DNA from: CBDDIP01 sp965279405
GTDB taxonomy: Bacteria > Actinomycetota > Acidimicrobiia > Acidimicrobiales > Ilumatobacteraceae
Direction of reading: 5' to 3'
Length of the DNA: 64,000 nucleotides
NCBI GenBank assembly: GCA_965279405.1
Contig: OZ257157.1
Span: 2,480,001-2,544,000 of the forward strand
The translations under genes were made by a program, and so were the position numbers. The notes beneath the pieces were generated by a model. The model searched no databases and was not told the DNA's origin. It saw only the letters and a list, made by a program, of their open reading frames with translations. The stretch's first letter is position 1, and the number at the start of each line of letters is the position of its first letter. Shown here one piece after another: positions 1 through 8,558 of the stretch.

Positions 1-197
1 TCGTCGCGGTCCCGCCGGAGGATCGCCCCGTTGTCGGCACCGCACAGTCGCGCCGCCTGACGGGCGATGCCGTCGAACACCGCGTTCAGGTCGCCCGGAT
101 GCTCGCGGATGAGCTGCAGCACCTGTGCTGTCGCGGCGTGCAGTTCCACCGCTTCTCGCAGCGCCTCAGCGAGTTGTGCTTCTCGATCCGCCGACAC
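1..197 (-). CDS. GAF-domain sensory protein, N-terminal fragment (runs off left edge)
   Basis: Only the first 65 codons are inside the window. The start is a GTG preceded by a GGGGG ribosome-binding stretch. Residues 5-35 form a charged helix, and the stretch from about residue 28 (QVLQLIREHPGDLNAVFDGI, then ARQAARLCGADNGAILRRD) reads like the opening of a GAF domain. Such domains head many actinobacterial cyclases, histidine kinases and SpoIIE-type phosphatases. The output domain lies outside the window, so the function cannot be named. A TAGTGT box about 33 bases upstream of the start is a possible -10 element. The gene is easy to miss because it has no ATG and is cut by the edge. Confidence 0.6.
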   Translation of the reverse strand, partial: MSADREAQLAEALREAVELHAATAQVLQLIREHPGDLNAVFDGIARQAARLCGADNGAILRRDRD

Positions 198-271
198 GCA
201 ACCCCCAGTGCCCCTGCTGTGGGGCGCACACTAGATCGACCGCCGATCGGGATGCCGCAATCGGGTGGTCG

Positions 272-2386
272 TCAGAGCGCTTGGCAGGCGCCCGGCGGGA
301 TGTCATATCGCGAGTTGCTGCTCCAGTCGCCGGCGGCCCACATCGCCAACGGCGGGACGTCGTAGCCATCGAACAGCGCGTCCAGCGTCGTCGTCAGCCA
401 CAGGGCGACGCGTGCGGCGCCCTGCGGGCACATGTGTGCGCCGTCCGGCTTGCGGTCGGGCACGCCATCACCGTCGAAGTCGATGCGCATCGTCGGTCCC
501 CAGACGTCGGATTCGTGCAGCAGGAACGTGCCCGACGGATCGAGATCGACGAGGTGCTGGGCGGCAGCAACCAGCGTCGCCAGACCGGGGTCGTCGAGCT
601 CCGCGGCGACCGGTGGGGGCGTGACGAACACGACGCGGGCGCCCCGCTGGTGCACCTGGGAGTCGAGCCAGCTCAACCACAGCAGTTGCTCGTCGTAGGC
701 GTACGGCCGGTCCCACAGCGACAGCTGGACGACCACGACGTCGGCCTGCGCGTCGTCGAGACGAGGTGGGTAGAGCTCGGTCGGGTACACGCCCGGCGAC
801 TCGATGAAGCGCAGCCCGTTGCCGCTGCCGTCGATCACGGGGATGCCGGCGGCGCCGAACGCTGCTTCGACCGCGGGATACGTGTCGGCGGCAACGGAGT
901 CGCCCAGCCACAGGATGCGGTGGACAGCCGGCCGGGTGACGGTGAGCTCGATGGTGCGCGGGGAGGCGGCGAACGCATCGCGGTTGCGCAGGAACGTCGC
1001 GATGTCGCCGGACGGTGTCGTCGACGCGGTCGCACTGGCGTCGATCGTCACCGGCAACGCGCCGGTGTCCTCTGGCGCAGGCGTCGTCGGCGTCGTCGGC
1101 GTCGTGGTCGATGGGGCGACGGGCGGTTCGACCACGGGCCGGCGACCCGGCGCGGACGATGCGTGGGGGAGCGATCCGTCGGGCGGCGCCGCCGGCGTCG
1201 TCGGACCCAGCGACGCCACGTCGAAGCGGGCGATGTCGGTGCGCGCTGCGGGCAGGGCGATCGCCACGACGGACGCCGCAGTGAGTGCGACCGCGACACC
1301 GATCGCGGCGGGGCGCGTGGTGGCCCACCACCGACGATGGCGGATCGGCTCCTCGAGCACCATCGTCGAGATGGTTGCGATCGCCACGGACAGGGCGATG
1401 CACACGACCTTCAGGGCAACCCCGTGGACGTGCATCCGCTGCGGTGTCAGGAGCACGAAGATCGGCCAGTGCCAGAGGTAGAGGCTGTAGGAGATCCGCC
1501 CGAGGAACCGCAGCGTGGACGACGACGCCCAACGAGCGAGTCGATCGTCGAACGACGTGGTCGCCACGAGCACGACACCGGCCAGGGCGGCGTGCAGGGT
1601 GAACCCGCCATGGAACAGGAACGTCGGGCCGACGGCGTCGACGCCCCACATCGCTGCCAGTCCGATCACCGCGACGGCGGCCGAGCTGCGCGCGACGCGT
1701 TCGTGGCGTTGCGCCCATGCGCGAGTCGGGAGCGCGGCGAAGGCGGCACCGATCAGCAGAGCCTGGGCGCGGGTGTCGGTGCCCATGTAGACGCGGGTCG
1801 TCTCGCCGGCGTGGGTCAGCATCATCAGCGCGCTCGCTGCGGCGAGCGCCACGCACGCGATGCCGATCCGTCGCTCGCTGCGGCGCAGCGCGTACCAGCC
1901 GAACAGCACGGCGACCGGCCAGACGACGTAGAACTGCTCCTCGATCGCCAGGCTCCACAGGTGGTTGAACGGCGATGCGCTGAGGAACGACTGCCAGTAG
2001 TCCTTGGCCTGGGCGATGAGGTGCCAGTTGGCCAGGTAGGCAAGTGACCAGCGGGCGTCGGTGCGGGTGCCCGTGCGTTCGGCGATCGTTCCCCAGCGCC
2101 ACGCCCACGTGGTGACGAGGGCGAGCATGACGATGAGTGCGGGGAGCAGGCGGCGCAGGCGACGCGACCAGAACGAGCGCAGCCGGACGGTGGAGGTGCC
2201 GCGCAGCTCGGCGAGCAGCAGCGAGGTGATCAGGAAGCCGGAGATGGTGAAGAACAGGTCGACACCGAGGAACCCCTGCGGCATCCATCCGGCGTGGAAC
2301 AGCACCACGGCGGCGACGGCCAAGCCGCGCCATCCGTCGATGGCAGGCCAGTGCGTGCGCGGCGATGACGCCGTCGCTGAAACCAT
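272..2386 (-). CDS. Membrane O-acyltransferase (acyltransferase-3 family) fused to an SGNH domain
   Basis: The 704-residue protein is of the OafA/YrhL type. The N-terminal half (about residues 10-370) carries the family opening DGWRGLAVAAVVLFHAG with the conserved histidine of the acyltransferase-3 fold, and about ten hydrophobic helices. A proline/threonine linker (about 390-450) leads to an extracytoplasmic SGNH-hydrolase-like domain, with the block-I motif GDS at 495-497 and a late DGAH matching the family DxxH. Such fusions O-acetylate or acylate cell-surface polysaccharides, using an acyl-CoA-derived group moved across the membrane; the substrate here is unknown. The ATG start gives the canonical family N-terminus. 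A TAGTGT box at 2460-2465 on the same strand could be the promoter. It has no obvious operon partner. Confidence 0.88.
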   Translation of the reverse strand: MVSATASSPRTHWPAIDGWRGLAVAAVVLFHAGWMPQGFLGVDLFFTISGFLITSLLLAELRGTSTVRLRSFWSRRLRRLLPALIVMLALVTTWAWRWGTIAERTGTRTDARWSLAYLANWHLIAQAKDYWQSFLSASPFNHLWSLAIEEQFYVVWPVAVLFGWYALRRSERRIGIACVALAAASALMMLTHAGETTRVYMGTDTRAQALLIGAAFAALPTRAWAQRHERVARSSAAVAVIGLAAMWGVDAVGPTFLFHGGFTLHAALAGVVLVATTSFDDRLARWASSSTLRFLGRISYSLYLWHWPIFVLLTPQRMHVHGVALKVVCIALSVAIATISTMVLEEPIRHRRWWATTRPAAIGVAVALTAASVVAIALPAARTDIARFDVASLGPTTPAAPPDGSLPHASSAPGRRPVVEPPVAPSTTTPTTPTTPAPEDTGALPVTIDASATASTTPSGDIATFLRNRDAFAASPRTIELTVTRPAVHRILWLGDSVAADTYPAVEAAFGAAGIPVIDGSGNGLRFIESPGVYPTELYPPRLDDAQADVVVVQLSLWDRPYAYDEQLLWLSWLDSQVHQRGARVVFVTPPPVAAELDDPGLATLVAAAQHLVDLDPSGTFLLHESDVWGPTMRIDFDGDGVPDRKPDGAHMCPQGAARVALWLTTTLDALFDGYDVPPLAMWAAGDWSSNSRYDIPPGACQAL

Positions 2387-2527
2387 CCGGTGGTGTGCTC
2401 CCGTGTGTCCTGAAACCCGGCTGTCAACCGGGTGCTTCGATCCCGTGTCCCCGCCGGCGACACTAGGACCGACTCGTCACGGGGCGCCACCCGTTGAACG
2501 ATGTCTTGACGATTCCCACACACGTCC

Positions 2528-2540
2528 CCCCGATTCGGGG
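2528..2540 (-). terminator. Small GC hairpin after the decarboxylase gene
   Basis: CCCCG-att-CGGGG lies about 16 bases beyond the stop codon of the minus-strand decarboxylase gene. It has no T-tract, so it would be a weak or non-canonical terminator. Confidence 0.25.
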
Positions 2541-2556
2541 ATCGCGCCGGGTCGGG

Positions 2557-3744
2557 TCAGACGAAGTGCTCGCCGAGCGGCGGGAAGCCGTTGAAGCCGA
2601 CCGAGCTGTAGGTCGTGGTGTACGCACCGGCGGACAGCACGTCGACGAGGTCGCCCTCGGCGAGCGCCAATGGCAGCTCGTAGGCCGACTTCTCGTAGAG
2701 CACGTCGGCGCTGTCGCACGTCGGTCCGGCCAGCGCGACCGGTCCGGTGGCGCCACCGTCGTGCGGGGTGCGCAGGCGGTAGCGGATCGCCTCGTCCATC
2801 GTCTCGGCGAGCCCATGGAACTTGCCGCAGTCGAGGTACACCCAGCGCTCGTCGTCGTCGAGCGAACGACGCGACACGAGCACCACTTCGCTGCGCAGCA
2901 CGCCGGCGTCGGCGACGAGGTAGCGACCCGGCTCGACCATGACCTCGTCGAGCTCCATCGCCGTGCCGGCCGGGAACCAACGAGCCAGCGCCTCGCCGAC
3001 GGCGACGCCGTGCATGGCGATCGTCGGTGCTTGCTCGCGGTACGTGCCGGGGAAGCCGCCACCGAGGTTCAAGAAGCGCGGCCGCGCACCCTGTGCCGCG
3101 GCGCGCTGGAACACATCGGCGACCACGGACAGCGCTTCGTCCCACGCACCGAGGTCGCGTTGTTGCGAGCCGACGTGGAACGAGACGCCGGTGTCCATGC
3201 CGTGCGCGTGCGCAGCGACGAGCAGCCGCACGACGTCGGCGGGCTCGCAGCCGAACTTGCGCGACAGCGGCCAGTCGGCGCCGCCGCAGTCGTGACGCAG
3301 ACGGATGCACACCGACGCATCGGGCAGGACCGCGGCGAGCTTGTCCAGCTCGGCGTCGCAGTCGACGGTGAAGCGACGCACACCGCGCGAGACGGCGTAC
3401 TCGATGTCGCGGCGCTTCTTGATCGTGTTGCCGTAGGAGATGTCCTCCGGGCGGGCGCCGGCCTCGAGGCACATGTCGATCTCTGCCGGGCTGGCGACGT
3501 CGAACTGAGAGCCGAGCTCGACGAGCCGGCGCAGGATCGGCAGGCCGGGGTTGGCCTTCACCGCGTAGAAGACGCGAGCGGCAGGGATCGCCGCGACGAG
3601 CTGGTCGTAGCGACGAGCGACGAGATCGACGTCGACGACGACGAACGGCGTCGGTGCGTCGGTGGTGCTCAGGAACTCGGCGATGGCCGGCGAGTGCTCG
3701 GCCAGATCGGACGCGCGTGCGGAAAGAGGTGTGCTGGGGGTCAC
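2557..3744 (-). CDS. PLP-dependent ornithine/lysine-type decarboxylase (alanine-racemase fold, group IV)
   Basis: The 395 residues match the ornithine/diaminopimelate decarboxylase family. The PLP-Schiff-base lysine is K63 in FYAVKAN; HVGSQ begins at H190; the glycine-rich phosphate loop LGGGFPG is at 227-233; EPGRY is at 271-275; and the catalytic cysteine of the partner subunit is C343 in GPTCDSAD. GPTCDSAD and the C-terminal FNGF resemble ornithine decarboxylases more than LysA, so a polyamine role (putrescine or cadaverine) is likelier than lysine synthesis, although substrate choice is not proven by sequence. The start is GTG; a TACGGT box nine bases upstream suggests a nearly leaderless mRNA. 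It is divergent from the malic enzyme gene. Confidence 0.85.
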   Translation of the reverse strand: MTPSTPLSARASDLAEHSPAIAEFLSTTDAPTPFVVVDVDLVARRYDQLVAAIPAARVFYAVKANPGLPILRRLVELGSQFDVASPAEIDMCLEAGARPEDISYGNTIKKRRDIEYAVSRGVRRFTVDCDAELDKLAAVLPDASVCIRLRHDCGGADWPLSRKFGCEPADVVRLLVAAHAHGMDTGVSFHVGSQQRDLGAWDEALSVVADVFQRAAAQGARPRFLNLGGGFPGTYREQAPTIAMHGVAVGEALARWFPAGTAMELDEVMVEPGRYLVADAGVLRSEVVLVSRRSLDDDERWVYLDCGKFHGLAETMDEAIRYRLRTPHDGGATGPVALAGPTCDSADVLYEKSAYELPLALAEGDLVDVLSAGAYTTTYSSVGFNGFPPLGEHFV

Positions 3745-3847
3745 GGGGCGAGCACCGTAGAGAGCGCGTCATGGCCCTGTCGACTGGCCGAGTGGACAGT
3801 CAGCCGGGCTGTGTCGTCAGTCAGCCGCGACTTAGGGTGCACGACTG

Positions 3848-5500
3848 ATGCTCACCGGCCACGAACGACTCGCCGACCGATACCGCAACAAGGGAACCGC
3901 GTTCAGCGACGAGGAGCGCCGGCGCTACCACCTGCACGGATTGCTGCCGCCCGTCGTCGAGGACATCGAGACGCAACTCCTCCGGGTCCGCGCCGACTAC
4001 GACGCGGCGAGCTCGGACATCGCCCGTCACCTGTTCCTGCGCGAGCTGCAGGAACGCAACTCGGTGCTGTTCTACCGGTTCTTGCGCGATCACATCGAGG
4101 AGCTGCTCCCCATCGTCTACACGCCGACGGTCGGCATGGCCTGCCAGGAGTGGTCCCACACGTATCGGAGCGAGCACGGGTTGTACGTGTCCTGGCCACT
4201 TCGCGATCGCATCGCCGACCTCCTCGACAACGCAATCGGCAACCTGCCGCTCGACGTCGTCGTCGTCACCGACGGTGAGCGGGTGCTCGGCCTCGGCGAC
4301 CTCGGCATCGGTGGCATGGGCATCCCGATCGGCAAGCTGGCGCTGTACACGGCGGTCGGCGGCATCGATCCGCAGCGGACGATGCCGGTGTTCCTCGACG
4401 TGGGGACGGACAACGAGGCGCTGCTCTCGGACCCGTTGTACCTCGGCTGGCGTCACCGACGGCTTCGCGGCGACGAGTACGACGAATTCGTCGATCACTT
4501 CGTGGCCGAGCTGCGTCGACGTTGTCCGAACGTGCTGTTGCAGTGGGAGGACTTCGCGCAGGTCAACGCGCCGCGTCTGCTGGCTCGCCATCGGGACTCG
4601 ATCTGCTCGTTCAACGACGACATCCAAGGCACCGCTGCGGTCGCCGTGGCCGCGATCGTCGGTGGCATGCGTGCAGCAGGCACCTCCCTGCAGGACCTTC
4701 GCGTGGTCATCGTCGGCGCCGGCTCGGCGGGCACGGGGATCGCCGCACAGGTCGCCGGCGCCCTCGTCTCGGTGGGGGTGGCGGAGGAAGAAGCGCGTCG
4801 TCGGTGCTTCCTCGTCGATCGAGACGGGCTGCTGCACAGCGGTCTCGACGGCGTGCTCGACTTCCAGTCGGCGTTCGTGCACCCCGCGGAGGAGGTCGCC
4901 GGGTGGAGCACGTCCGGCGACGGTCGCGTGTCGCTGCTCGATGTCGTCGAGCACGTTCGGCCTCATGCGCTCGTCGGGGTCAGTGGTCAGCCGGGGCTGT
5001 TCACGGAGGACGTGGTTCGCTCGATGGCGAGCGGCGTCAACCAGCCGATCGTGCTGCCACTGTCGAATCCCACACCGCGGTGTGAGGCGATCCCGGCCGA
5101 CGTCATCTCGTGGACGGATGGTCGTGCGTTGGTGGGGACGGGCAGCCCGTTCCCGCCCGTGCAACACGGCGCCGACACGCACGTCATCACACAGGTCAAC
5201 AACCTGTACCTCTTCCCCGGACTGGGGCGAGGGACCGTCGTCGCAGGGGCGCGTTCCGTGACCAACGGCATGCTCAGCGCCGCGGCGACGGCGATCGGCC
5301 GCGTCACGTCCAGCGACGATCAGGGCACTCGACTCCTCCCGCCGCTGTCGCGTGCCGACGACGTGGCTGACGCGGTCGCGTTGGCCGTGGCGATGCAGTC
5401 CGTCACCGACGGCGTTGCCGCGCCGGCCACCGAGCAGGCGATGTTGGAACGGCTCGACCGAAGCCGGTGGTCCCCGGCGTACCACGAGACGCCCTGGTGA
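3848..5500 (+). CDS. maeA: NAD-dependent malic enzyme (oxaloacetate-decarboxylating), long form
   Basis: The 550-residue protein spans the full malic-enzyme fold, similar in length to E. coli MaeA (565). Visible landmarks are LYVSWPLRD in the N-terminal domain, the tyrosine region PIVYTPTVGMACQEW, the metal/substrate motif WEDFAQVNAPRLLARHRD, CSFNDDIQGTAAV, the NAD-binding loop VIVGAGSAGTGIAAQ, LSNPTPRCEA and TGSPFPPV near the end. It converts L-malate to pyruvate and CO2 with reduction of NAD(P); NAD preference is inferred from the long-form subfamily. The ATG follows a TAGGGT -10-like box by nine bases with no ribosome-binding site. It is convergent with, and 21 bases from, the AAA+ gene of the injection system, to which it has no evident link. 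Confidence 0.92.
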   Translation: MLTGHERLADRYRNKGTAFSDEERRRYHLHGLLPPVVEDIETQLLRVRADYDAASSDIARHLFLRELQERNSVLFYRFLRDHIEELLPIVYTPTVGMACQEWSHTYRSEHGLYVSWPLRDRIADLLDNAIGNLPLDVVVVTDGERVLGLGDLGIGGMGIPIGKLALYTAVGGIDPQRTMPVFLDVGTDNEALLSDPLYLGWRHRRLRGDEYDEFVDHFVAELRRRCPNVLLQWEDFAQVNAPRLLARHRDSICSFNDDIQGTAAVAVAAIVGGMRAAGTSLQDLRVVIVGAGSAGTGIAAQVAGALVSVGVAEEEARRRCFLVDRDGLLHSGLDGVLDFQSAFVHPAEEVAGWSTSGDGRVSLLDVVEHVRPHALVGVSGQPGLFTEDVVRSMASGVNQPIVLPLSNPTPRCEAIPADVISWTDGRALVGTGSPFPPVQHGADTHVITQVNNLYLFPGLGRGTVVAGARSVTNGMLSAAATAIGRVTSSDDQGTRLLPPLSRADDVADAVALAVAMQSVTDGVAAPATEQAMLERLDRSRWSPAYHETPW

Positions 5501-5521
5501 GGCCGAGGCCGGCTCGATCGA

Positions 5522-7324
5522 TCAGTCGGCGACGACGGCTGGGTACCACTCAGCGAAGTCCTCGCGGCGAACGAGCCGGCCGAGCTTGCGCAGCTCGCGG
5601 GCCACGCCGCGAACAAGCGAGCACATGTCGATCGACGGTCGATCGGCAGCCGCGGTGAGGAAGGCGCCGTCGACGATCGCGTTGCGGATCGCCGCACCGG
5701 GGAGCTCGAATCGAGCGGCCAGCCAGCCGAGGTCGACGTCGTCGGCGACGGGAGCGTCGGCGCGGATGTGGCGTTGCCAGATGGCCAGCCGCTCACGTTC
5801 GTCGGGCAGGGCGAAGTCGACGCGCACGTGGATGCGGCGCATGAACGCCTGGTCGATGTTCTTCTCGTAGTTGGTGGCCATGATGACCACGCCGTCGTAG
5901 GTCTCCAGCCGCTGCAGCAGGTAGCTGGTCTCCAGGTTGGCGTAGCGGTCGTGCGCGTCGCTGACGTCGCTGCGCTTGCTGAACAGCGCGTCGGCTTCGT
6001 CGAAGAACAGCACGAGGTTGCCCGCACCGGCGGCCTCGAACAGCTCGTCGAGGTTCTTCTCCGTCTCGCCGACCCACTTGCTGACGACCGAGGAGAGATC
6101 GAGCTTGTAGAGGTCGAGGCCGAGCTCGCCGGCGACGATCTCCGCGGCGAGCGTCTTGCCGGTGCCGGACGGGCCGGAGAACAGGGCCACCAACCCACGC
6201 GATGGCACCGGGGGGAATCCCCAGTCGTCGTAGACGTGATCGGCGAGCTGGTAGCGGTTGACCAGGTCGCGCAGCCGGCCGGCGTGGTCGGGCGGGAGCA
6301 CGAGGTCGTCCCACTGGTGCTTGGGCCGGATGCGCCGGGCAAGCGAGTCGAGCTTCGGGCTGACCAACCGGCGCACCGCGGCATCGACGTCGCCGTCGCG
6401 CGCGGCCAGCGCAGTCGTCGCCGCGTCGAGCTGCTGCGCGGTGAGCCGATGCGAACGCGGGGTCGTCGGTCCCATCGCCGTCGCCCACTCCTCGTCCGAT
6501 GGTGGAGCGTCGACGGCTTCGACCTCGCGCCAGGCGAGGTCGGGCAACGAGTCGATCTCGAGCGGCGACTTGCTCAGCACGGCCCAACGGAGGTGGTCGG
6601 CGCGCTCGATCCACCGTCGCCCGATCGCGCTGATCGGTGCGTCGCTCTCGACGGCGGCCATGGCGTTCGCCAACGTCGCCTCGCGGACCAGCGCAGCCCA
6701 CGCCTCGTCGGTCACCGGTGCGGAGACGACGACGCACGCGCCACCGCTGCGGGCGATCGCCGATTGGCGACGACGGATCCGGTCTCGTCCCGTGACGAGC
6801 AACGCAGTGAACGCGTCGTCGCCGCCCGCATCGGTGTGCAGCTCGGCGTCGATCGGCAGATCCGGGTCGGGGCTGCGGTCACCCGCCAGCGCCCAGGCCA
6901 CGCGCGGCGCGACGTCGACGACGGCGCGGGCCAGGCCGCGTGCGGCATCGACGCGCACGAGCGCGGCGCCGACGAGGCGACTTCCCGGCCCGACGATCGA
7001 CGTCGGCGCGTCGAGCAGCTCGGCCAGCAGGCCGACCTCGAGGCGGTGTCGTTCGCGGTCGCCGGTGAGGTGCACCACGAGCTTGGCCAGCCGTTCATCG
7101 GCGTCGATCGCCAACGCGAGCGCCAGCACCTCGGCCTCGGAGGGCACCAGTCGCGCACGCGCAGCGATCGCCGAGAAGGGTTGATCGCTGTTCAGCTCGG
7201 TGGCGAAGCTCGCGCGGGCGCGAGTGAAGGAGGTGTTCGCCGACTTCGTCGCCGAGGCGGACGTCGCCGGGTCCCGGAGCGCGACGGCGCGCTCGAGCGC
7301 AGCGGTCGCCAAACGGTTGATCAC
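5522..7324 (-). CDS. AAA+ ATPase of the contractile injection system (Pvc15/Afp15-like)
   Basis: From GTG 7324 the protein has 600 residues. The N-terminal 330 residues are a family-specific helical region; the C-terminal half is one AAA+ module with Walker A GPSGTGKT (lysine about residue 390), the pore-loop-like stretch DLSSVVSKWVGETEKNL, Walker B LVLFFDEADALF (D442/E443), sensor-1 ATN and the arginine-finger region MRRIHVRVDF. A single-module ATPase next to PAAR and sheath genes is a hallmark of eCIS clusters. Its proposed role is particle assembly or payload handling in the cytoplasm. The reading frame stays open upstream to 7444, but that would overlap the divergent PAAR gene and remove the promoter space, so I chose the internal GTG. 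No strong ribosome-binding site marks this start. Confidence 0.88.
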   Translation of the reverse strand: MINRLATAALERAVALRDPATSASATKSANTSFTRARASFATELNSDQPFSAIAARARLVPSEAEVLALALAIDADERLAKLVVHLTGDRERHRLEVGLLAELLDAPTSIVGPGSRLVGAALVRVDAARGLARAVVDVAPRVAWALAGDRSPDPDLPIDAELHTDAGGDDAFTALLVTGRDRIRRRQSAIARSGGACVVVSAPVTDEAWAALVREATLANAMAAVESDAPISAIGRRWIERADHLRWAVLSKSPLEIDSLPDLAWREVEAVDAPPSDEEWATAMGPTTPRSHRLTAQQLDAATTALAARDGDVDAAVRRLVSPKLDSLARRIRPKHQWDDLVLPPDHAGRLRDLVNRYQLADHVYDDWGFPPVPSRGLVALFSGPSGTGKTLAAEIVAGELGLDLYKLDLSSVVSKWVGETEKNLDELFEAAGAGNLVLFFDEADALFSKRSDVSDAHDRYANLETSYLLQRLETYDGVVIMATNYEKNIDQAFMRRIHVRVDFALPDERERLAIWQRHIRADAPVADDVDLGWLAARFELPGAAIRNAIVDGAFLTAAADRPSIDMCSLVRGVARELRKLGRLVRREDFAEWYPAVVAD

Positions 7325-7350
7325 GGTCTTGACATCGGCTTGACGGATGC

Positions 7351-7364
7351 CGGACTGAAGTCCG
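7351..7364. promoter_or_regulatory. 14-bp palindrome in the divergent AAA+/PAAR promoter gap
   Basis: CGGACT-ga-AGTCCG is a perfect inverted repeat centred in the 65-bp gap between the divergent ATPase and PAAR starts. TTGACA (7329-7334) and TTGACG (7340-7345) lie beside it and could be -35 elements, though no good -10 box for either direction was found. It is positioned as an operator for a regulator controlling both genes; this is inference. Confidence 0.3.
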
Positions 7365-7389
7365 ACGCTTCGCGTGTCGATGTCATGGC

Positions 7390-7779
7390 ATGTCGATCCC
7401 GGTGGTGAGTGGCGCGATGTTGCAGTGCCCGATGGGCATGGCACCGTCCACGCTCAACGTCATCCCCAAAGCGCGGGTGATGACCGAGAACATGCCGATG
7501 GCCGCGATCACCGACAACATCCCGATGGTCAACATCCCGCCGTTCGGCGTGTGCACCAGCCTGGCCAACCCGATCACGGCAGCGCAGACCGCGGCGGCGC
7601 TGGGTGTGCTCACCCCCGGCGCGTGCCTGCCCGTGCTGCCCGCGCCGTGGATGCCGGGCTCGCCGACGGTGCTCGTCGGCGGCATGCCGGCGCTGACCAA
7701 CACCTCCAAGTGCCAGTGCGCCTACGGCGGCTCGATCTCGATCATCAACCCCGGAGCAACCCGCGAACAAGTCGCATAG
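7390..7779 (+). CDS. PAAR-like spike-tip protein (DUF4280 type)
   Basis: The 129-residue protein follows the DUF4280/PAAR-like pattern. It has an N-terminal SGAMLQCPMGMAPSTLNV, the central NIPPFGVCTSLANP, a proline-cysteine segment GACLPVLPAPWMPG, then VGGMPALTN and a C-terminal CAYGGSISIINPG. Cysteines 13, 54, 79, 107 and 109 are candidates for the metal-binding tip. In contractile systems this cone caps the VgrG-like trimer and punctures the target membrane (role of Afp10/Pvc10). It is the first plus-strand gene of the cluster, but it is separated from the sheath gene by a repeat island of almost 800 bp, so it may be expressed independently. Confidence 0.85.
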   Translation: MSIPVVSGAMLQCPMGMAPSTLNVIPKARVMTENMPMAAITDNIPMVNIPPFGVCTSLANPITAAQTAAALGVLTPGACLPVLPAPWMPGSPTVLVGGMPALTNTSKCQCAYGGSISIINPGATREQVA

Positions 7780-7780
7780 G

Positions 7781-8010
7781 TCGAGTGCTCGCTGCGTCCA
7801 GGGCTGTTTCATGCTTGCCGCCACTGCGTCGAGTGCTCGCTGCGTCCAGGGCGCTTCGATGGGCGACACCAATCGGGTGCTGTGGATTCTTGCCGCCACT
7901 GCGTCGAGTGCGCGCTGCGTCCAGGGCCGTTTGATGCTTGCCGCCGCTGCGTCGAGTGCTCGCTGCGTCCAGGGCGCTTCGGTGGGCGACGCCAATCGGG
8001 TGCTCGACCG
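7781..8010 (+). repeat. Higher-order direct repeat (123-bp unit) containing four TCGAGTGCTCGCTGCG cores
   Basis: The core TCGAGTGCTCGCTGCGTCCA followed by GGGC starts at 7781, 7829, 7904 and 7952. Spacings of 48, 75 and 48 bases show that a 123-bp block has been duplicated. Copies 1 and 3 are followed by a tail ending in TTGCCGCC-CT; copies 2 and 4 by GGGCGAC-CCAATCGGGTGCT. The core contains GCTCGCTGCG, the complement of the CGCAGCGAGC element found at three other places in the window. No believable coding sequence spans it. Confidence 0.75.
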
Positions 8011-8025
8011 GGCTCTGGTGGAGCC

Positions 8026-8283
8026 AACCGAGTACCGACCGCGCGCTGGCCGCGCGTTCGGTACTCGGTTCGGTCGGGTCCGAGTAGTGAGCGCGCGCTG
8101 GCCGCGCGTTCGGTACTCGGTTGAGCTGGTCCGAGGAGTAAGCGCGCGGTGGCCGTGCGTTCGGTACTCGGTTCGATCGGGTCGGGCTGGGTCCGAGTAT
8201 CGAACGCGCGCTGGCCGCGCGTTCGGTACTCGGTCGGGCTGGTCCGAGGAGTGAGCGCGCGGTGGCCGCGCGTCGAGTGCTGG
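8026..8283 (+). repeat. Palindromic tandem repeat, about five copies of a 50-62-bp unit
   Basis: The unit GCGCGCTGGCCGCGCGTTCG followed by GTACTCGGT begins near 8041, 8093, 8144 and 8206, with a degenerate fifth copy near 8256. The first copy sits in a large near-perfect palindrome (8026-8070): AACCGAGTACCGA and CGCGCG in the left arm, CGCGCG and TCGGTACTCGGTT in the right. Transcribed, the array would form successive strong hairpins. The function is unknown. Confidence 0.75.
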
Positions 8284-8286
8284 ACA

Positions 8287-8342
8287 GCTGTCGCCCACCG
8301 AAGCGCCCTGGACGCAGCGAGTACTGGCCGCAGTGGCGGCAA
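8287..8342 (-). repeat. Inverted copy of the 123-bp-block core
   Basis: Read on the minus strand this segment gives TTGCCGCCACTGCGGCCAGT, then ACTCGCTGCGTCCAGGGCGC and TTCGGTGGGCGACAG. It is a diverged copy of the direct repeat that opens the island, in opposite orientation, so the whole 560-bp block is bounded by inverted copies. From 8343 to the sheath start (8559) I see no gene, only the leader with a TGATATG stretch at 8513-8519. Confidence 0.7.
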
Positions 8343-8558
8343 AGATGGATCGCGCCTTGATGCATCTGCGTCAAAGGCGTTTGGGGCCGCAACTCGCGCT
8401 CAAGTCTTGACCATTTGTTGCCGAAGCAGAGGTCGTGGCCGACGGGACCTTCCCTCGCCACCGGTGTGCGCCGTGCTTCCTGGGAAGTGCGACACAGCCG
8501 GAAGATCAACCCTGATATGCGGAACGAGTCCAGCGATGGACGGTGAAGGGAGCCCTTG

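Noticed and set aside
125..2047. 640-codon plus-strand frame opposite the acyltransferase
   Set aside because: Low-complexity Arg/Gly composition without motifs; the minus strand encodes a clear acyltransferase-SGNH protein.
7781..8342. CRISPR-like or coding interpretation of the repeat island
   Set aside because: Repeat spacing is irregular (48/75 and 50-62), units are palindromic, and frames in all directions give repetitive Arg/Ser peptides without homology.
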